Of a stretch of DNA of 64,000 nucleotides, positions 35,794 through 46,953 are shown one piece after another. Under the pieces are notes generated by a model. It saw only the letters and a list, made by a program, of their open reading frames with translations. It was not told the origin of the DNA and made no database searches. Source of the DNA: Ashinkailepas kermadecensis (taxonomy: Eukaryota > Arthropoda > Thecostraca > Neolepadidae); assembly GCA_034440615.1 (NCBI GenBank), contig JAOTOM010004782.1:403201-467200 (forward strand), given 5' to 3'. The position numbers and the translations under genes are program-made. Position 1 is the stretch's first letter. Each line of letters begins with the position of its first letter.

Positions 35794-36221
35794 GCAGACG
35801 TGTGTGAGCGTGTACCTTGTAACTGTCTTCCAGCATTTGTCGAGAAGCTACAGCATAGCCAGATGGATAACTATGATGAACGCACAGTAAGTAATGCAAC
35901 TTATACGTTCATTCGGGTCCATGCTGAAAATTGAGAGGCTATGCCTGTCGATCCACCGAAACTCACCCGACCATGGATCAAGACGGCTACTGGTTTTCTC
36001 TAACCTGAATGTATCCCTTGTCTGTCCAAAAATGTCGTAGACGCACCTGTAAATAGCAGTACTGTCTCTAAACGCACACAGATCGGACGCATGCCGACAC
36101 CCGTATTGTCCCGTTCTCGCGTCGCCTGGTAGTTCTCGGCCATCACAGGGTCACCTGCCCACCGGCGGGCATTGTGACTCCGGCATGTAACCGCGGCACG
36201 TGACCCCGGCACGTGACCCAG

Positions 36222-36425
36222 GAGTCCACGTCGGAGGAGGCGGCGGTCAGCCCGCGGCTGACCGACCAGGACGTGACGTCAGCCCAGCTAGACGCGTGGA
36301 TCCGAAAAGGCGAGCTGGACAAGCTGGAGTCGGTGCTGGTGGACGGCCACGGCGACAAGCTGCGCGGCAAGACCGCATGGAACGAGCAGGCGCGAGGTAT
36401 CCTCAAGGCGGCGCCCGCCTACATG
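36222..36425 (+). CDS. GHG-type helical exon, module 3
   Basis: A 68-codon exon, phase 0/0, after GGCACGTGACCCAG and before GTGAGT at 36426. An acidic/Ser lead (ESTSEEAAVSPRLTDQD) precedes LDAWIRKGELDKLESVLVDG and HGDKLRGKT, the clearest copy of the GHG motif. It ends with ARGILKAAPAYM. The acceptor is weak in pyrimidines, and an alternative start a few codons away is possible. Confidence 0.82.
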
Positions 36426-37105
36426 GTGAGTGCCGACCTCACCTCTCTACATGGAACGAGCAGGCGCGAGGTATCCTCAAGGCGGCGCCCGCCTACATGG
36501 TGAGTGCCGACCTCACCTCTCTACATGGAACGAGCAGGCGCGAGGTATCCTCAAGGCGGCGCCCGCCTACATGGTGAGTGCCGACCTCACCTCTCTACAT
36601 GGAACGAGCAGGCGCGAGGTATGCCTCACATGGTGAGTGCCGACCTCACCTTTCTACATGGAACGAGCAGGCGCGAGGTATCCTCAAGGCGGCGCCCGCC
36701 TACATGGTAAGTGCCGTCCTCACCTCTCTACATGGAACGAGCAGGCGCGAGGTATCCTCAAGCCGGCGCCCGCCTACATGGTAAGTGCCGACCTCACCTC
36801 TCTACATGGTGAGCACTGCTACAGTGTGGTCCACCCGTCTACATGGCGAGTACCGCCCCAGTGCGGTCCACCCGTCTACATGTTGAGTACCGCCCCAGTG
36901 CGGTCCACCCGTCTACATGGTGAGTACCGCCCCAGCGTGGTCCACCTGTTTGCATGATGAGTACCGCCCCAGCGTGGTCCACCCGTCTACATGGTGAGTA
37001 CCGCCCCAGCGTGGTCCACCCGTCTACATGGTGAGTACTGCCCCAGTGTGGTCCACCCGTCTACATGGTGAGTACCACCCCAGCGTGGTCCACCCGTCTA
37101 AATAT
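36378..37105 (+). repeat. 74-bp then about 37-bp arrays repeating exon end plus donor
   Basis: The last 48 bases of the exon (TGGAACGAGCAGGCGCGAGG to GCCCGCCTACATG) plus GTGAGTGCCGACCTC are repeated about six times at 74-bp spacing, one copy shortened by deletion. The array then passes into shorter units, CTACATGGTGAGTACCGCCC and AGCGTGGTCCACCCGT. About 14 ATG-GTGAGT or ATG-GTAAGT donors result. Confidence 0.93.
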
Positions 37106-37109
37106 TGAA

Positions 37110-37158
<49 letters not shown>

Positions 37159-37900
37159 AGAAAAAAAAAGGGAATAGGTAAAATAAAAAAATAAATAAAT
37201 ACATGGTGAGTGTTTGTCTATATGAAAAGCGACCGCCCGTGGATAGTATCGGTGACATGATGCAGTAGGTTTCATACTACATGGTGAGCCCACCCACCCA
37301 CATGGGAAGTGCCTGGCACGTGATGAGCTCGCTCGCGGGCCGCCAGATGGTGTGAAGCGCCCAGTCACGATCAGAGCATCACCTGTGATTCCTTTCACTG
37401 ACTAGTCTCCTCCTAATCACCTGCGAGACATAGGAAAGCCACTGGCTGGTACTCTTCCACATGGCGAGGGTCAGACTAAGGCCTTTCCGCATGGTGAGAG
37501 TCGGATTGAGACTCTTTGACACGATGAGGATCATACTGAGGATGATCTATGTACCTAGTGAGAGTCGGACTGAGGCCCTTCTGCATGGTGAGGGTCAGAC
37601 TGAGGCTCTTCTGCGTGGTGGGGGAGACTCTGCTTCAGAAAAGGGTTGGATTGAAACTCTTCCTCATAGTGTCAGACTGAGGAGCGGGTACATGGTGATC
37701 GTCATGCTGAAAGTCTTGTACATGGCGAAGATCATACTGAAGATTGTCTGCATGGTAAAGGTTAGACTGAGACACAAGATGGTGGTGAGACTGAGACTCT
37801 TCTACATGGTGAGTGCCGGGCTGAAGCTCTTGTGCATGGTGAAGGTCAAGCTGGAACGCTTCTATTCATCTTAATGGCCATATTGAGATTCTTCTGCATG
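37106..37900 (+). repeat. Poly(A) insertion and degenerate ATGGTGAG repeats
   Basis: A run of about 40 A, followed by an A-rich tail, interrupts the donor array (37117-37200), as after a retroposition event. Beyond it, degenerate 30-40-bp units with CATGGTGAGGGTCAGACTGA and GGCTCTTCTG continue to about 37900 and look like an old extension of the same array. Confidence 0.65.
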
Positions 37901-38416
37901 ACGAGGGTGTAACTGAGACCGTTATCTGCATCGCGATGATCGGACTACTCTTCTCTGTGTGGCGAGTAGTCCATTGGGTCGCGTCCTTGGTGGTGACCCA
38001 GCCACTCATACTTGACGGGTCGTGGCTATGTGGCACATGACTGGGTCTGTCTGAAGGTTAACGAGATAACCGTCACATGCATTGCAAGTGATCTGGTGAG
38101 GATGCATCATTATATCGATGAAAGAACGCTGACATCAGGTGTCCGTGAACCTTCTGGTGCCCTAGAAACACCATTTTCCTCACGGTGTACGCACAACTTC
38201 TTTGCAACTCAGCACTAGACATCTGCAACCCTGCAACTCCGTAGTTAATTGGCGTGGTGAACATGCACTTCTCCTGCAACTCTGCGACTAGTCTGTCACT
38301 GTTATGATCCGTTAGTTAGTTGATTTGAGCAATATAATCAAGTCTGCATGGTCCGCATTTTTCTGCATCTCAACGCGGCAGCCAGTCTTACCCCGGCCAC
38401 CCGTCGTCGTCTGCAG
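37901..38416. other. Intron, nothing recognised
   Basis: Unique sequence leading to the acceptor of exon 38417. Confidence 0.5.
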
Positions 38417-38638
38417 GAGCAGATCGAGGCGATCCACAGCGCGGCGGCGCGCGGCGACGTCGCGGAGGCGAAGCAGCTGGCGCGCGTCAGGGGCCCGCAC
38501 TCGCGCTCGGCCAAGCTGGTGCAGTCGCTGGACGAGTGCGGCCGGCTGCCGCTCCACCTGGCCGCCTGGTACGGCCAGGTGGCCATGGTTCAGTTCCTCG
38601 CCGAGCGCTACCCGGCCGGCGTTCACATCCTCGACAAG
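38417..38638 (+). CDS. Ankyrin exon 1 of module 3
   Basis: A 74-codon exon, phase 0/0, after GTCGTCGTCTGCAG and before GTGGGA at 38639. EQIEAIHSAAARGDVAEAKQ is the helical pair. LDECGRLPLHLAAWYGQVAM, then VQFLAERYPAGVHILDK, is a complete ankyrin repeat. It is the same exon type as 6739 and 58607 (all end in YP-x(5-6)-L-x-D-x). It lies in the middle of the best-preserved module. Confidence 0.92.
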
Positions 38639-38897
38639 GTGGGAGCTGCGAGCGAGACCGGGCCGGATCTTTTGCAGAATGTTTTCCATTTTGTTTTGTT
38701 TTGTTTTCGGCTAGAACGTGATAACCGCGTGGCAAGATGTTCACCCTGACTCCTTCCGTATACAAACATGGGCTATCCCACTGTTAAACACACATGAGGA
38801 AGTGTTCGTGAAAAGCGCACGAGGTAATCGAAGCTATAGCCATCAAAATGTTCAATGCCATAGCACACAACTAACGCTCAGTCGGTGGCATTTTCAG

Positions 38898-39008
38898 GAC
38901 TCGCGAGCTCCTCAGCACTATGCTACAATGGCCAGCGACTCGAAGAAGGCTGCCAAAATCTACAAATACCTCATCGAGAAAGGCGGAAACGAAAGCATTC
39001 GGGACCTG
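38898..39008 (+). CDS. Ankyrin exon 2 of module 3
   Basis: A 37-codon exon, phase 0/0, after GCATTTTCAG and before GTAGGT at 39009. DSRAPQHYATMASDSKKAAK, then IYKYLIEKGGNESIRDL, is a degenerate second ankyrin repeat (HYA in place of LHYAA). It has the same size, boundaries and donor (CTG/TTG-GTAGGT) as exon 59621. Less GC-rich than its neighbours. Confidence 0.88.
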
Positions 39009-39734
39009 GTAGGTTCACCCAACGGTTGAGTGGTTTGAGAACTCTCACTCGTGAAAAATTAGCTTCAGACCTGGGTAGCATAGGGGATGATGTGACTGGA
39101 AATCAAACTCGGCCCTTGCTCCACCAACTGGGAAATCGTTCCAACGGCTATGATTCACATTGCTATGAAGCCTAATAATTTCATGTTCTAATATTGAATG
39201 ATTAACACCGCTTCCCCATTAGAATCGCTGCGCTACTTGCAGCACAGCAGCGGCGCTGTGCAATTTGCAAATGCCTCCGTGCGCCGCATTGTGTGACATG
39301 CATTACTCGCGATCCGGCAGTTGCGTTCTCACGGTTGCAGAGACGGCAGAGACGTGACGTCACACCGCCCTCTCAGTTTCAGAATCAATTGTTTGTCAGT
39401 GCCTGATGCTCGGTGCTGATTGGTCGCAGCGAATATGGCGTAGAAATCGCAGACGCTATACACATGGCGGAAATCAGAAGGGATGAGAAGACAAACCTTA
39501 AACCTGAACTATTTGAGGTGTTTCTGCGACTAGGCTGCTTACAAATATGTCCGCTAGTATAATTATCGCCGAAATGTATATTGAACCAATCTGCAGAGCA
39601 TCTACACCGTGGCTGTACGTACAATGTCATTTACTCTACAATTGTGTCATGTACCACTCAATAGAGGAACTGTAGATGACCATTCGCCTACCCATCTAAC
39701 CACGGAAAGTGCTCATCGCTCGACTGAAGTTATT
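39009..39734. other. Intron, nothing recognised
   Basis: Unique. A weak tRNA-like box pair on the complement (39075-39145) is too poor to call. Confidence 0.45.
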
Positions 39735-40348
39735 CTCTGCCTACTGCCGACCCCTTCCACTCGTCACACCACACCGGCTGCCGGCGTCACCACCTACCAC
39801 CAGCCCCTTCCACTCGTCACGCCACACCAGCTGCCGGCGTCACCACCTACCGCCGGCCCCTTCCACTCGTCACACCACACCAGCTGCCGACGTCACCACC
39901 TACCACCAGCCCCTTCCACTCGTCACGCCACACCAGCTGCCGGCGTCACCCCACCGCCGGCCCTCACGTACGCCAGCGCCGCTTCTTCCACTCGTCACGC
40001 CACACCAGCTGCCGGCTGTCCACCTACCGCCAGCCCCTTCCATTCGTCACGCCACACCGGCTGACGGCTGCCTACCTATCACCGCCTCTTCCACTCGTCA
40101 CGCCACACCGGCTGACGGCTGCCCCTCTCGTACGCCCACCAGCTGCCGCTGCCACTACCAGCCCTTCCATTCGTCACGCCACACCGGCTGACGGCTGCCT
40201 ACCTATCACCGCCTCTTCCACTCGTCACGCCACACCGGCTGACGGCTGCCTACCTACCGCTGCCTCTTCCACTCGTCACGCCACACCAGCTGCCCACCCA
40301 CCACCGACCCCTTCCACTCGTCACGCCATACCAGCTGACGGTGTGACC
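39735..40348. repeat. Minisatellite of about 54 bp upstream of exon
   Basis: About eleven variable units with CCTTCCACTCGTCACGCCAC, ACCAGCTGCCGGCGTCACC and CTACCACCAGC. The last unit ends 9 bp before the exon at 40358, so the array abuts the acceptor but the exon start itself is not copied. Confidence 0.9.
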
Positions 40349-40357
40349 GCTCCGCAG

Positions 40358-40801
40358 CGCGGCAACGTCGCCAGCTACTACCTGACGAACCCGGCCGACG
40401 AGCCGCGTCCGCCCACGCCCGAGGGCGGCCGCAAGGCCGACGACCAGCGCCACGCGCGCCGAAAACCCAGCCGCGCCGACTCGCCTCACCGCGGCCGCAA
40501 CCGCGGCGGCGACCGCGACGCGCGCGGCGACCGCGACGCGCGCGGCCCGCGACCGCGCGGCGACCGCGACCGCGACGCGCGCGGCGACCGCGACCGCGAC
40601 GCGCGCGGCGACCGCGACCGCGAAGCGCGCGGCGACCGCGACCGCGACGCGCGCGGCGACCGCGACCGCGACGACGACTCCGACCTGGACATGGAGCAGG
40701 TGGAGCGCCTGCTGCTGACCGGTCACGGCGCCCAGCTGCAGGGCACCAAGTCACGCAACCCGGACGTGCAGGAGCTGCTCGACAGCGTGCCCTACATCAT
40801 G
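40358..40801 (+). CDS. YY cap, Arg-Asp repeat and GHG helix in one exon
   Basis: A 148-codon exon, phase 0/0, after GACCGCTCCGCAG and before GTACGT at 40802. RGNVASYYLTNPADEPRP is the module-3 cap. It is followed by a linker, then a mixed-charge repeat (GDRDRDAR units from about 40510 to 40672), then DLDMEQVERLLLTGHGAQLQ and VQELLDSVPYIM, the GHG part of module 4. Elsewhere cap and GHG parts are separate exons, so either an intron was lost here or introns were gained in the others. Arg-Asp repeats are typical of disordered, RNA- or tubulin-associated tails; no function is implied. Confidence 0.88.
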
Positions 40802-41465
40802 GTACGTCGCCGCACCCTACATCATGGTACGTCGCCGCGCCCTATATCATGGTACGTCGCCGCGCCCTATATCATGGTACGTCGCCGCGCCCTATCATTA
40901 CGTCGCCGCGCCTATATCATGCGTGCCGATACGTCGCCGCGCCCTATATCATGGTACGTTGCCGTGCCTATATTTTTGCCCTATATCATGGTACGTCGCA
41001 CATGACGTCGCCGCGCCCTATTCATGGTACTCCCCTACATCATGGTGCGTCGCCGCGCCCTATATCATGGTACGTTGTCGCGCCCTATATCATGGTACGT
41101 TGCCGCGCCCTATACCAGGGTACGTTGCCGCGCCCTATATCATGGTACGTCACCGCGCCCTATATCATGGCACGTCGCCGCGTCCTATACCAGGGTACGT
41201 TGCCGCGCCCTATATCATGGTACGTCGCCGCGCCCTATATCATGGTACGTTGTCGCGCCCTATATCATGGTACGTTGCCGTGCCCCATGTCACTGTGCAT
41301 TGCTGCGCCCTATGTCATGGTACGTTGCCGTGCCCCATGTCACTGTGCATTGCTGTGCCCTATGCATAGTACGTTGCCGCGCCCTATCTCATAGTACGTT
41401 GCCGTGCCCCGTGTCAGTGTGCATTGCTGTGCCCTATGTCATGATGCACTGCTGCATTCTTCATC
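40789..41465 (+). repeat. 25-bp minisatellite repeating exon end plus donor
   Basis: The exon end CCCTACATCATG and donor GTACGTCGCCGCG are repeated about 25 times. Later copies drift (CATGTCACTGTGCATTGC). Most copies keep ATG-GTACGT, so this is the longest series of duplicated donors in the window by copy number. Confidence 0.93.
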
Positions 41466-41907
41466 GTGGTGCGTCCCGTCCGCCATATTCGGATCCATCC
41501 CCCCTCACCTGGATTGGCTGAGGAATGTATGTTTGTGCTAGGCATTGTGACACACACCCACGCATTTTCCCGCACGATGCTGCCGCATGTTCAGCGCGCA
41601 TGTGGATCGTGGCGGGGGAAAGGTGAATTAGGAACAGTTTAATATATTAGGTCATTCGTTAACCCTGAAACCTCACGCCTCGCCAAGTGTTAATTTGCAT
41701 GGCATAGCATCGGGTAAAGGTTTTCTCTCACCTTTAAGCTGGCATCTTACCCTTGCGTTGCTTCCACCCAATTGCTGAAAAATTACGACGTTGTTTTCCT
41801 TCCTTTTTCAAATCGTTCACCTCACATCATTCAGTCGTCTGCGCCAACTCCCGCCATCTGAGCCCAGCGTCGGCAACGGCTGATCAGTGAAGATCTGCTT
41901 CCTGCAG
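41466..41907. other. Intron, nothing recognised
   Basis: Unique sequence up to the acceptor of exon 41908. Confidence 0.5.
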
Positions 41908-42052
41908 GAGAAGATAGAGGGCGCGCATCACTCATCGGAGCAGGGCGAAACACGTGCCGTGCAGGCCCAGCTGGATCGCAGGAAGTTGGCCGGCTCCACG
42001 CTGAAGGACGGGGCCACACCTCTGCACCGCGCCGCATTCATGGGACACTCAG
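41908..42052 (+). CDS. Ankyrin exon 1a, module 4
   Basis: An exon of 48 codons plus one base (phase 0 in, 1 out) after TGCTTCCTGCAG, with donor GTCAGC at 42053. EKIEGAHHSSEQGETRAVQA, then QLDRRKLAG, is the helical pair (compare LLDRRKMAM in exon 6739). DGATPLHRAAFMGHS is the first half of an ankyrin repeat, completed by GVVRYLAQSFP of exon 44476 through a split Gly codon. The donor is weak, but the repeat continuity supports it. Confidence 0.85.
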
Positions 42053-43100
42053 GTCAGCCCAGCTCGACCAGTGGCGGAGCACACTCAGAAGCTCCAAAGT
42101 ACTGGATGTCTAATGGCATCCATGTCCACTCCGAGGAGGACGCGTGATAGGTAGTTTTGTCTTGGCTTGCATGCAAGCAGAACGACGAAGTTATAGATGT
42201 CAGAGTCCAAATATTTACGACAAGGTTTTGATAAATCGGTGCCAAAAGAGTGCACAAACGTATGCTAAAAATCAACATGAATGCCGGTGAACGTATTGCA
42301 CCAAACGTGCGTTATAGATGTCATGATTGTAGCATGTAGGGCCTCTTGATGTCATTTAGCTCACCATTCTAGCCCGCGCTAAAAACTAAAAATATAGTGG
42401 TGCGCTAACTAAAAATATAGTGGACAAAAAAACATGTCCCGATCAGGACATAACAACATCTCGACTGGCTAACAACATTATCTGTAGACATGCGTGCTTA
42501 GCGGCACCGCTCATCGCCAATTCTCCGTGTGCTAGACCACGCATGACTTCCAGAGTTGGCTCATTCGAAAGCCGCGGGAAGCGTGATTGCCAAAAAAGTA
42601 GCTCTTGACATTGTGCTCACCCGACAACACCATAGTCAGTAGTGTGTTCGCCAGGGCGTCCCCATGGCGCCAAAACGGAAAACCCCGCGGCAGCACTCGA
42701 GCCGCGCACATCCGCGCCACCCTGTTTGTTTTTGCGTTCATTACCGATGGGATGGCCGGGTGGTTAATTTGGTCTTCGGGGTGGAGTTCGACTCCCACCC
42801 GCCGGGCTTTTTGACAGGGCCGGTTACCTTCTGGAAAAGCGGTACTGCATATGTAATCACAACATGCTGCCATGGGATTTGAGCATGATACTCTTTGAGG
42901 CATCATACATTTCAAGCAAGATAAAATATGAAACATACTTCAGGTCGTAGCTTCATAGGGCTTGAAGCATCATGGGCTGTGGACATTTTATGTTCTGAAC
43001 CGTTATCCTCCCGTGTGGAGGAGTGCCACCTTGTGGAGGAGTGCCACCTTGTGCCCGTGAATCGCCCGACGGTTTCCAGTGAAAAATCTGGCGGGGTCAG
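42053..43100. other. Intron, mostly unique
   Basis: Apart from the tRNA-like relic at 42745-42810, nothing is recognised. AAAAATATAGTGG is repeated at 42390 and 42411. Confidence 0.45.
42745..42810 (+). mobile_element. tRNA-like relic
   Basis: GATGGCCGGGTGGTTAATTT is A-box-like. GGTGGAGTTCGACTCCCACC has a good T-arm (GGTGG / CCACC) and a B-box. The variable and anticodon parts are missing, so this is a truncated pseudo-tRNA or a SINE head. Confidence 0.4.
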
Positions 43101-43104
43101 CCAA

Positions 43105-44425
43105 ACAACACTACAGTGTAGCGGGCCAGTGAGAGGTCTGGCGGGGACAGGCAGTGTAGCGGGCCAGTGGGAGGTCTGGCGGGGACAGGCAGTGTAGTGG
43201 GCCAGTGAGAGGTCTGACGGGGATAGACAGTGTAGCGGGCCAGTGAGAGGTCTGGCGGGGACAGGCAGTGTAGCGGGCCAGTGGGAGGTCTGGCGGGGAC
43301 AGGCAGTGTAGCGGGCCAGTGGGAGGTCTGGCGGGGACAGGCAGTGTAGCGGGCCAATGGGAGGTCTGGCGGGGATAGGCAGTGTAGCGGGCCAGTGGGA
43401 GGTCTGGCGGGGATAGACATTGTAGCATGCCAGTGAGAGGTCTGGCGGGGATAGACAGTGTAGCATGCCAGTGAGAGGTCTGGCGGGGATAGACAGTGTA
43501 GCGGGCCAGTGGGAGGTCTGGCGGGGATAGACATTGTAGCATGCCAGTGAGAGGTCTGGCGGGGATAGACAGTGTAGCGGGCCAGTGGGAGGTCTGGCGG
43601 GGATAGACATTGTAGCATGCCAGTGAGAGGTCTGGCGGGGACAGGCAGTGTAGCGGGCCAGTGAGAGGTCTGGCGGGGACAGGCAGTGTAGCGGGCCAAT
43701 GGGAGGTCTGGCGGGGATAGGCAGTGTAGTGGGCCAGTGGGAGGTCTGGCGGGGATAGACAGTGTAGCATGCCAGTGAGAGGTCTGGCGGGGATAGACAG
43801 TGTAGCGGGTCAATGGGAGGTCTGGCGGTGACAGGCAGTGTAGCGGGCCAGTGGGAGGTCTGGCGGGGATAGACATTGTGGCGGGCCAGTGGGAGGTCTG
43901 GCGGGGACAGGCAGTGTAGCGGGCCAGTGGGAGGTCTGACGGGGACAGGCAGTGTAGTGGGCCAGTGGGAGGTCTGGCGGGGACAGGCAGTGTAGCGGGC
44001 CAGTGGGAGGTCTGACGGGGATAGACAGTGTAGCGGGTCAATGGGAGGTCTGGCGGGGACAGGCAGTGTAGCGGGCCAGTGGGAGGTCTGGCGGGGATAG
44101 ACAGTGTAGCATGCCAGTGAGAGGTCTGGCGGGGATAGACAGTGTAGCGGGTCAATGGGAGGTCTGGCGGGGACAGGCAGTGTAGCGGGCCAGTGGGAGG
44201 TCTGGCGGGGATAGACAGTGTAGCATGCCAGTGAGAGGTCTGGCGGGGATAGACAGTGTAGCGGGTCAATGGGAGGTCTGGCGGGGACAGGCAGTGTAGC
44301 GGGCCAATGGGAGGTCTGGCGGGGATAGGCAGTGTAGTGGGCCAGTGGGAGGTCTGGCGGGGATAGACAGTGTAGCGGGCCAATGGGAGGTCTGGCGGGG
44401 ATAGACATTGTGGCGGGCCAGTGGA
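43105..44425. repeat. 38-bp minisatellite, about 35 copies
   Basis: Units of 38 bp (GGACAGGCAGTGTAGCGGGC, CAGTGGGAGGTCTGGCGG) in several variant classes (ATAGACA, ATGCCAGTGAGA) arranged in higher-order blocks. The array ends about 50 bp before the acceptor of exon 44476 without copying it. The long minus-strand frames here are repeat artefacts. Confidence 0.96.
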
Positions 44426-44475
44426 GCCGCCCGCGGTACGCGCCGTGTGAGTGACACCTGCGCATCGCACTCCAG

Positions 44476-44633
44476 GCGTGGTGCGGTACCTGGCGCAGAG
44501 TTTCCCCGACACGATGGACGCCAGAGACAGGAACGGTCGCACGCCGCTGCACTACGCCGCCGGCAGTCGTGACGGAGGTCACGTGTTCAAGCTGCTGCAG
44601 CGGGCCGGCGCCCACGACGACATCACTGACAAG
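44476..44633 (+). CDS. Ankyrin exon 1b/2, module 4
   Basis: The exon starts with two bases of the split Gly codon (acceptor GCACTCCAG) and ends in phase 0 before GTGAGC at 44634. VVRYLAQSFPDTMDARD completes the first ankyrin repeat. NGRTPLHYAAGSRDGGHV, then FKLLQRAGAHDDITDK, is a canonical second repeat with T-P-L-H-Y-A-A. Same architecture as exon 31729. Confidence 0.93.
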
Positions 44634-45177
44634 GTGAGCCCGAGGGCAGGCCGGGGTCAGTTCAGGTCAGGTCAGCGCCAGGTCAAGTCAGGGCCAGGTC
44701 AGGCCATCCTAGACTGGGTGACTAGTATAGGGCCATATTTCATCCAAGCCAGTGTCAGGTACGACTCAGGGAGGAATGTTTATGTCAGACAGCTCTCAAG
44801 GGGAAGTTCAGGGTCAGGAAAAGTACCTGGGACGTCGCTGTCTGGTGGATTCATACGGGGAGATCCGTTGCATGTAGGGACGTAGGAATGCATTGTCAGC
44901 TAAGATCTAAGACAGAGCTGTTGATGTTTAACAGGGTCCCAGGAGGGACTTTAGTGTCGGGAAGGGTCCCGGAGAGGTCGACGTCAGACTGTTAATCACT
45001 GTCAAGGACTCGAGAGTTACTGCTAACGCCAGGCAAGCTACGCCATCAACAAGTAGGTCAGCGTATCTAGGCATGCGTGAATTTACTGAGTCGGCTGTGT
45101 ATTAATACCTCAATATATTTGAAGTTTCATCACTATCAATACTACAATCAATTCAATAAATACCTACCCAGTGTGCG
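44634..45177. other. Intron, degenerate GGTCA repeats
   Basis: AGGTCAGGTCAGCGCCAGGT-type words follow the donor for about 70 bp. The rest is unique. Confidence 0.5.
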
Positions 45178-45925
45178 CGGCCGGAATCCCTGAGATGCCT
45201 GACGCCACCACTGGCCACGCCGTCCTGCCCTATGACTGACACCGCCACTGGCCACGCCGTCCTGCCTAATGCCTGACGCCGCCACTGGCCACACCGTCCT
45301 GCCTAATGACTGACACCGCCACTGACTACGCCGTCCTGCCTTATGACTGACACCGCCACTGGCCACGCCGTCCTGCCTAATGACTGACGCCGCCACTGGC
45401 CACCCCGTCCTTCCTAATGACTGACGCCGCCACTGGCCACCCCGTCCTTCCTAATGACTGACACCGCCACTGGCCACACCGTCCTGCCTAATGCCTGACG
45501 CCGCCACTGGCCACACCGTTCTGCCTAATGACTGACGCCGCCACTGGCCACGCCGTCCTGCCCTATGACTGACACCGCCACTGGCCACGCCGTCCTGCCC
45601 TATGACTGACACCGCCACTGGCCACGCCGTCCTGTCTAATGACTGACGCCGCCACTGGCCACGCCGTCCTGCCCTATGACTGACACCGCCACTGGCCACG
45701 CCGTCCTGCCTAATGACTGACGCCGCCACTGGCCACCCCGTCCTGCCTAATGCCTGACGCCGCCACTGGCCACACCGTCCTGCCTAATGACTGACGCCGC
45801 CACTGGCCACCCTTCCTGCATAATGACTGACGCCGCCACTGGCCACACCATCCTGCCTAATGACTGACGCCGCCACTGTCTAATGCCTGACGCCGCCACT
45901 GGCCACGCCGTCGCCGCCCTGCCCA
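45178..45925. repeat. 37-bp minisatellite, about 20 copies
   Basis: Units GACTGACGCCGCCACTGGCC and ACGCCGTCCTGCCTAAT, uniform period with single-base variants. It stops 27 bp before the exon at 45953 and does not include the exon edge. Confidence 0.95.
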
Positions 45926-45952
45926 CCGCGGCGCGTGTGACGTGTTCCACAG

Positions 45953-46055
45953 AGAGGCCGGACCGCCCAGTACTACCTGGATCACCGCGGCGCCCTGCGC
46001 TACACCACCGTCGACCAGCAGACCGACAGCTACGACACGGACGACCAGACGGACG
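45953..46055 (+). CDS. YY cap exon, module 4
   Basis: An exon of 34 codons plus one base (phase 0 in, 1 out) after CGTGTTCCACAG and before GTAGGC at 46056. RGRTAQYYLDHRGALRY is a textbook copy of the cap. An acidic Asp/Thr tail (DQQTDSYDTDDQTD) follows. The outgoing phase 1 fits both the kinase exon at 46954 and the DPY-30 exon at 54183. Confidence 0.88.
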
Positions 46056-46883
46056 GTAGGCGACCCGCCGCACCGCCCGCACGAGCTCCGACCGCAACTG
46101 ATGCTCTGTTGCCGGATATACGGCCCGCAAACCATGTGTCGGTCACCCGGGCGCTCCACCTGTCAAATCCAAAGCAGCTGTCCGTGTAGAATACATTGAC
46201 TTTTTAAGAGTTACCCGAAGGATATTCTTCTGTAGACGCATGACGAAGCTTGCATTGTTGTTGTCGCCTTTGATGTCGCCCACATGCATGATTGTGATTG
46301 GTGCTTTAGTTTTCTTGTTGTCAGATATTCAATGCCAGCAAGGGAAATGCAATAACTTGGACGCTCTATCCTGGATTGAAGTATAGGCATGGTCGTCGCT
46401 TCGTAAGCATTATGCAATATAGCAAAGCATCATAACTGGCTGCCGAGTTCAGGCATGTCACAATGACTTATCACCACTGAGTAGACAGTACGAATTTCAC
46501 GAGATCTTATTCTACGGGCTAGAACGAATAGGCTGCGGATCAAAGCATGGTTATAAACACGATGGACATGGATGGACAGCTGGTTTCGTTGACAACCTAT
46601 CCACTCAAGCCTTGCAATGAAGATGGCAACATGTCGCTGAATCGCAGTGTCATTTTTTTGGGATATTTTCGTATGTGTACATTACCTTCTAATCAGGAAT
46701 ACACAATTACAACAACGGATTTCAACGTTCATTCGTATGCCAAACTCCTTCAGCTCCTCAATGTTCCCACCAGCATTGATCGGCAGATGGACTGTTCGAT
46801 GACTGCCAATGGCTGGTTATGTACGCACCAGTAAGGCCCGACTCGGTGCGTGGTGCCAGCGCAGGTCGTGCGGCGGTGACCGG

Positions 46884-46914
<31 letters not shown>

Positions 46915-46953
46915 CCGCCGTCGCCGGCACCGTTGACTTGCGGCCGTTTTCAG
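46056..46953. other. Intron before the kinase exon
   Basis: Unique sequence. The open frame of the kinase exon extends upstream to 46809 through a GCC-rich stretch, but CGGCCGTTTTCAG at 46941-46953 is a good acceptor in the right phase, so I treat 46809-46953 as intron. A start at 46809 would make a free-standing kinase gene. Confidence 0.55.

Noticed and set aside
42912..44615. Long minus-strand frames (up to 567 residues) with Pro/Leu/Tyr repeats
   Set aside because: They follow the 38-bp minisatellite, have several equivalent frames and no splice or start context.
43105..45925. CRISPR-like regular repeats (37-38 bp)
   Set aside because: Units are contiguous without unique spacers, there are no cas genes, and the genome is eukaryotic.
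46809..46953. Upstream extension of the kinase frame to an ATG
   Set aside because: The stretch is a GCC repeat. A good acceptor at 46953 in the phase required by exon 46055 explains the exon better. Kept only as an alternative start.
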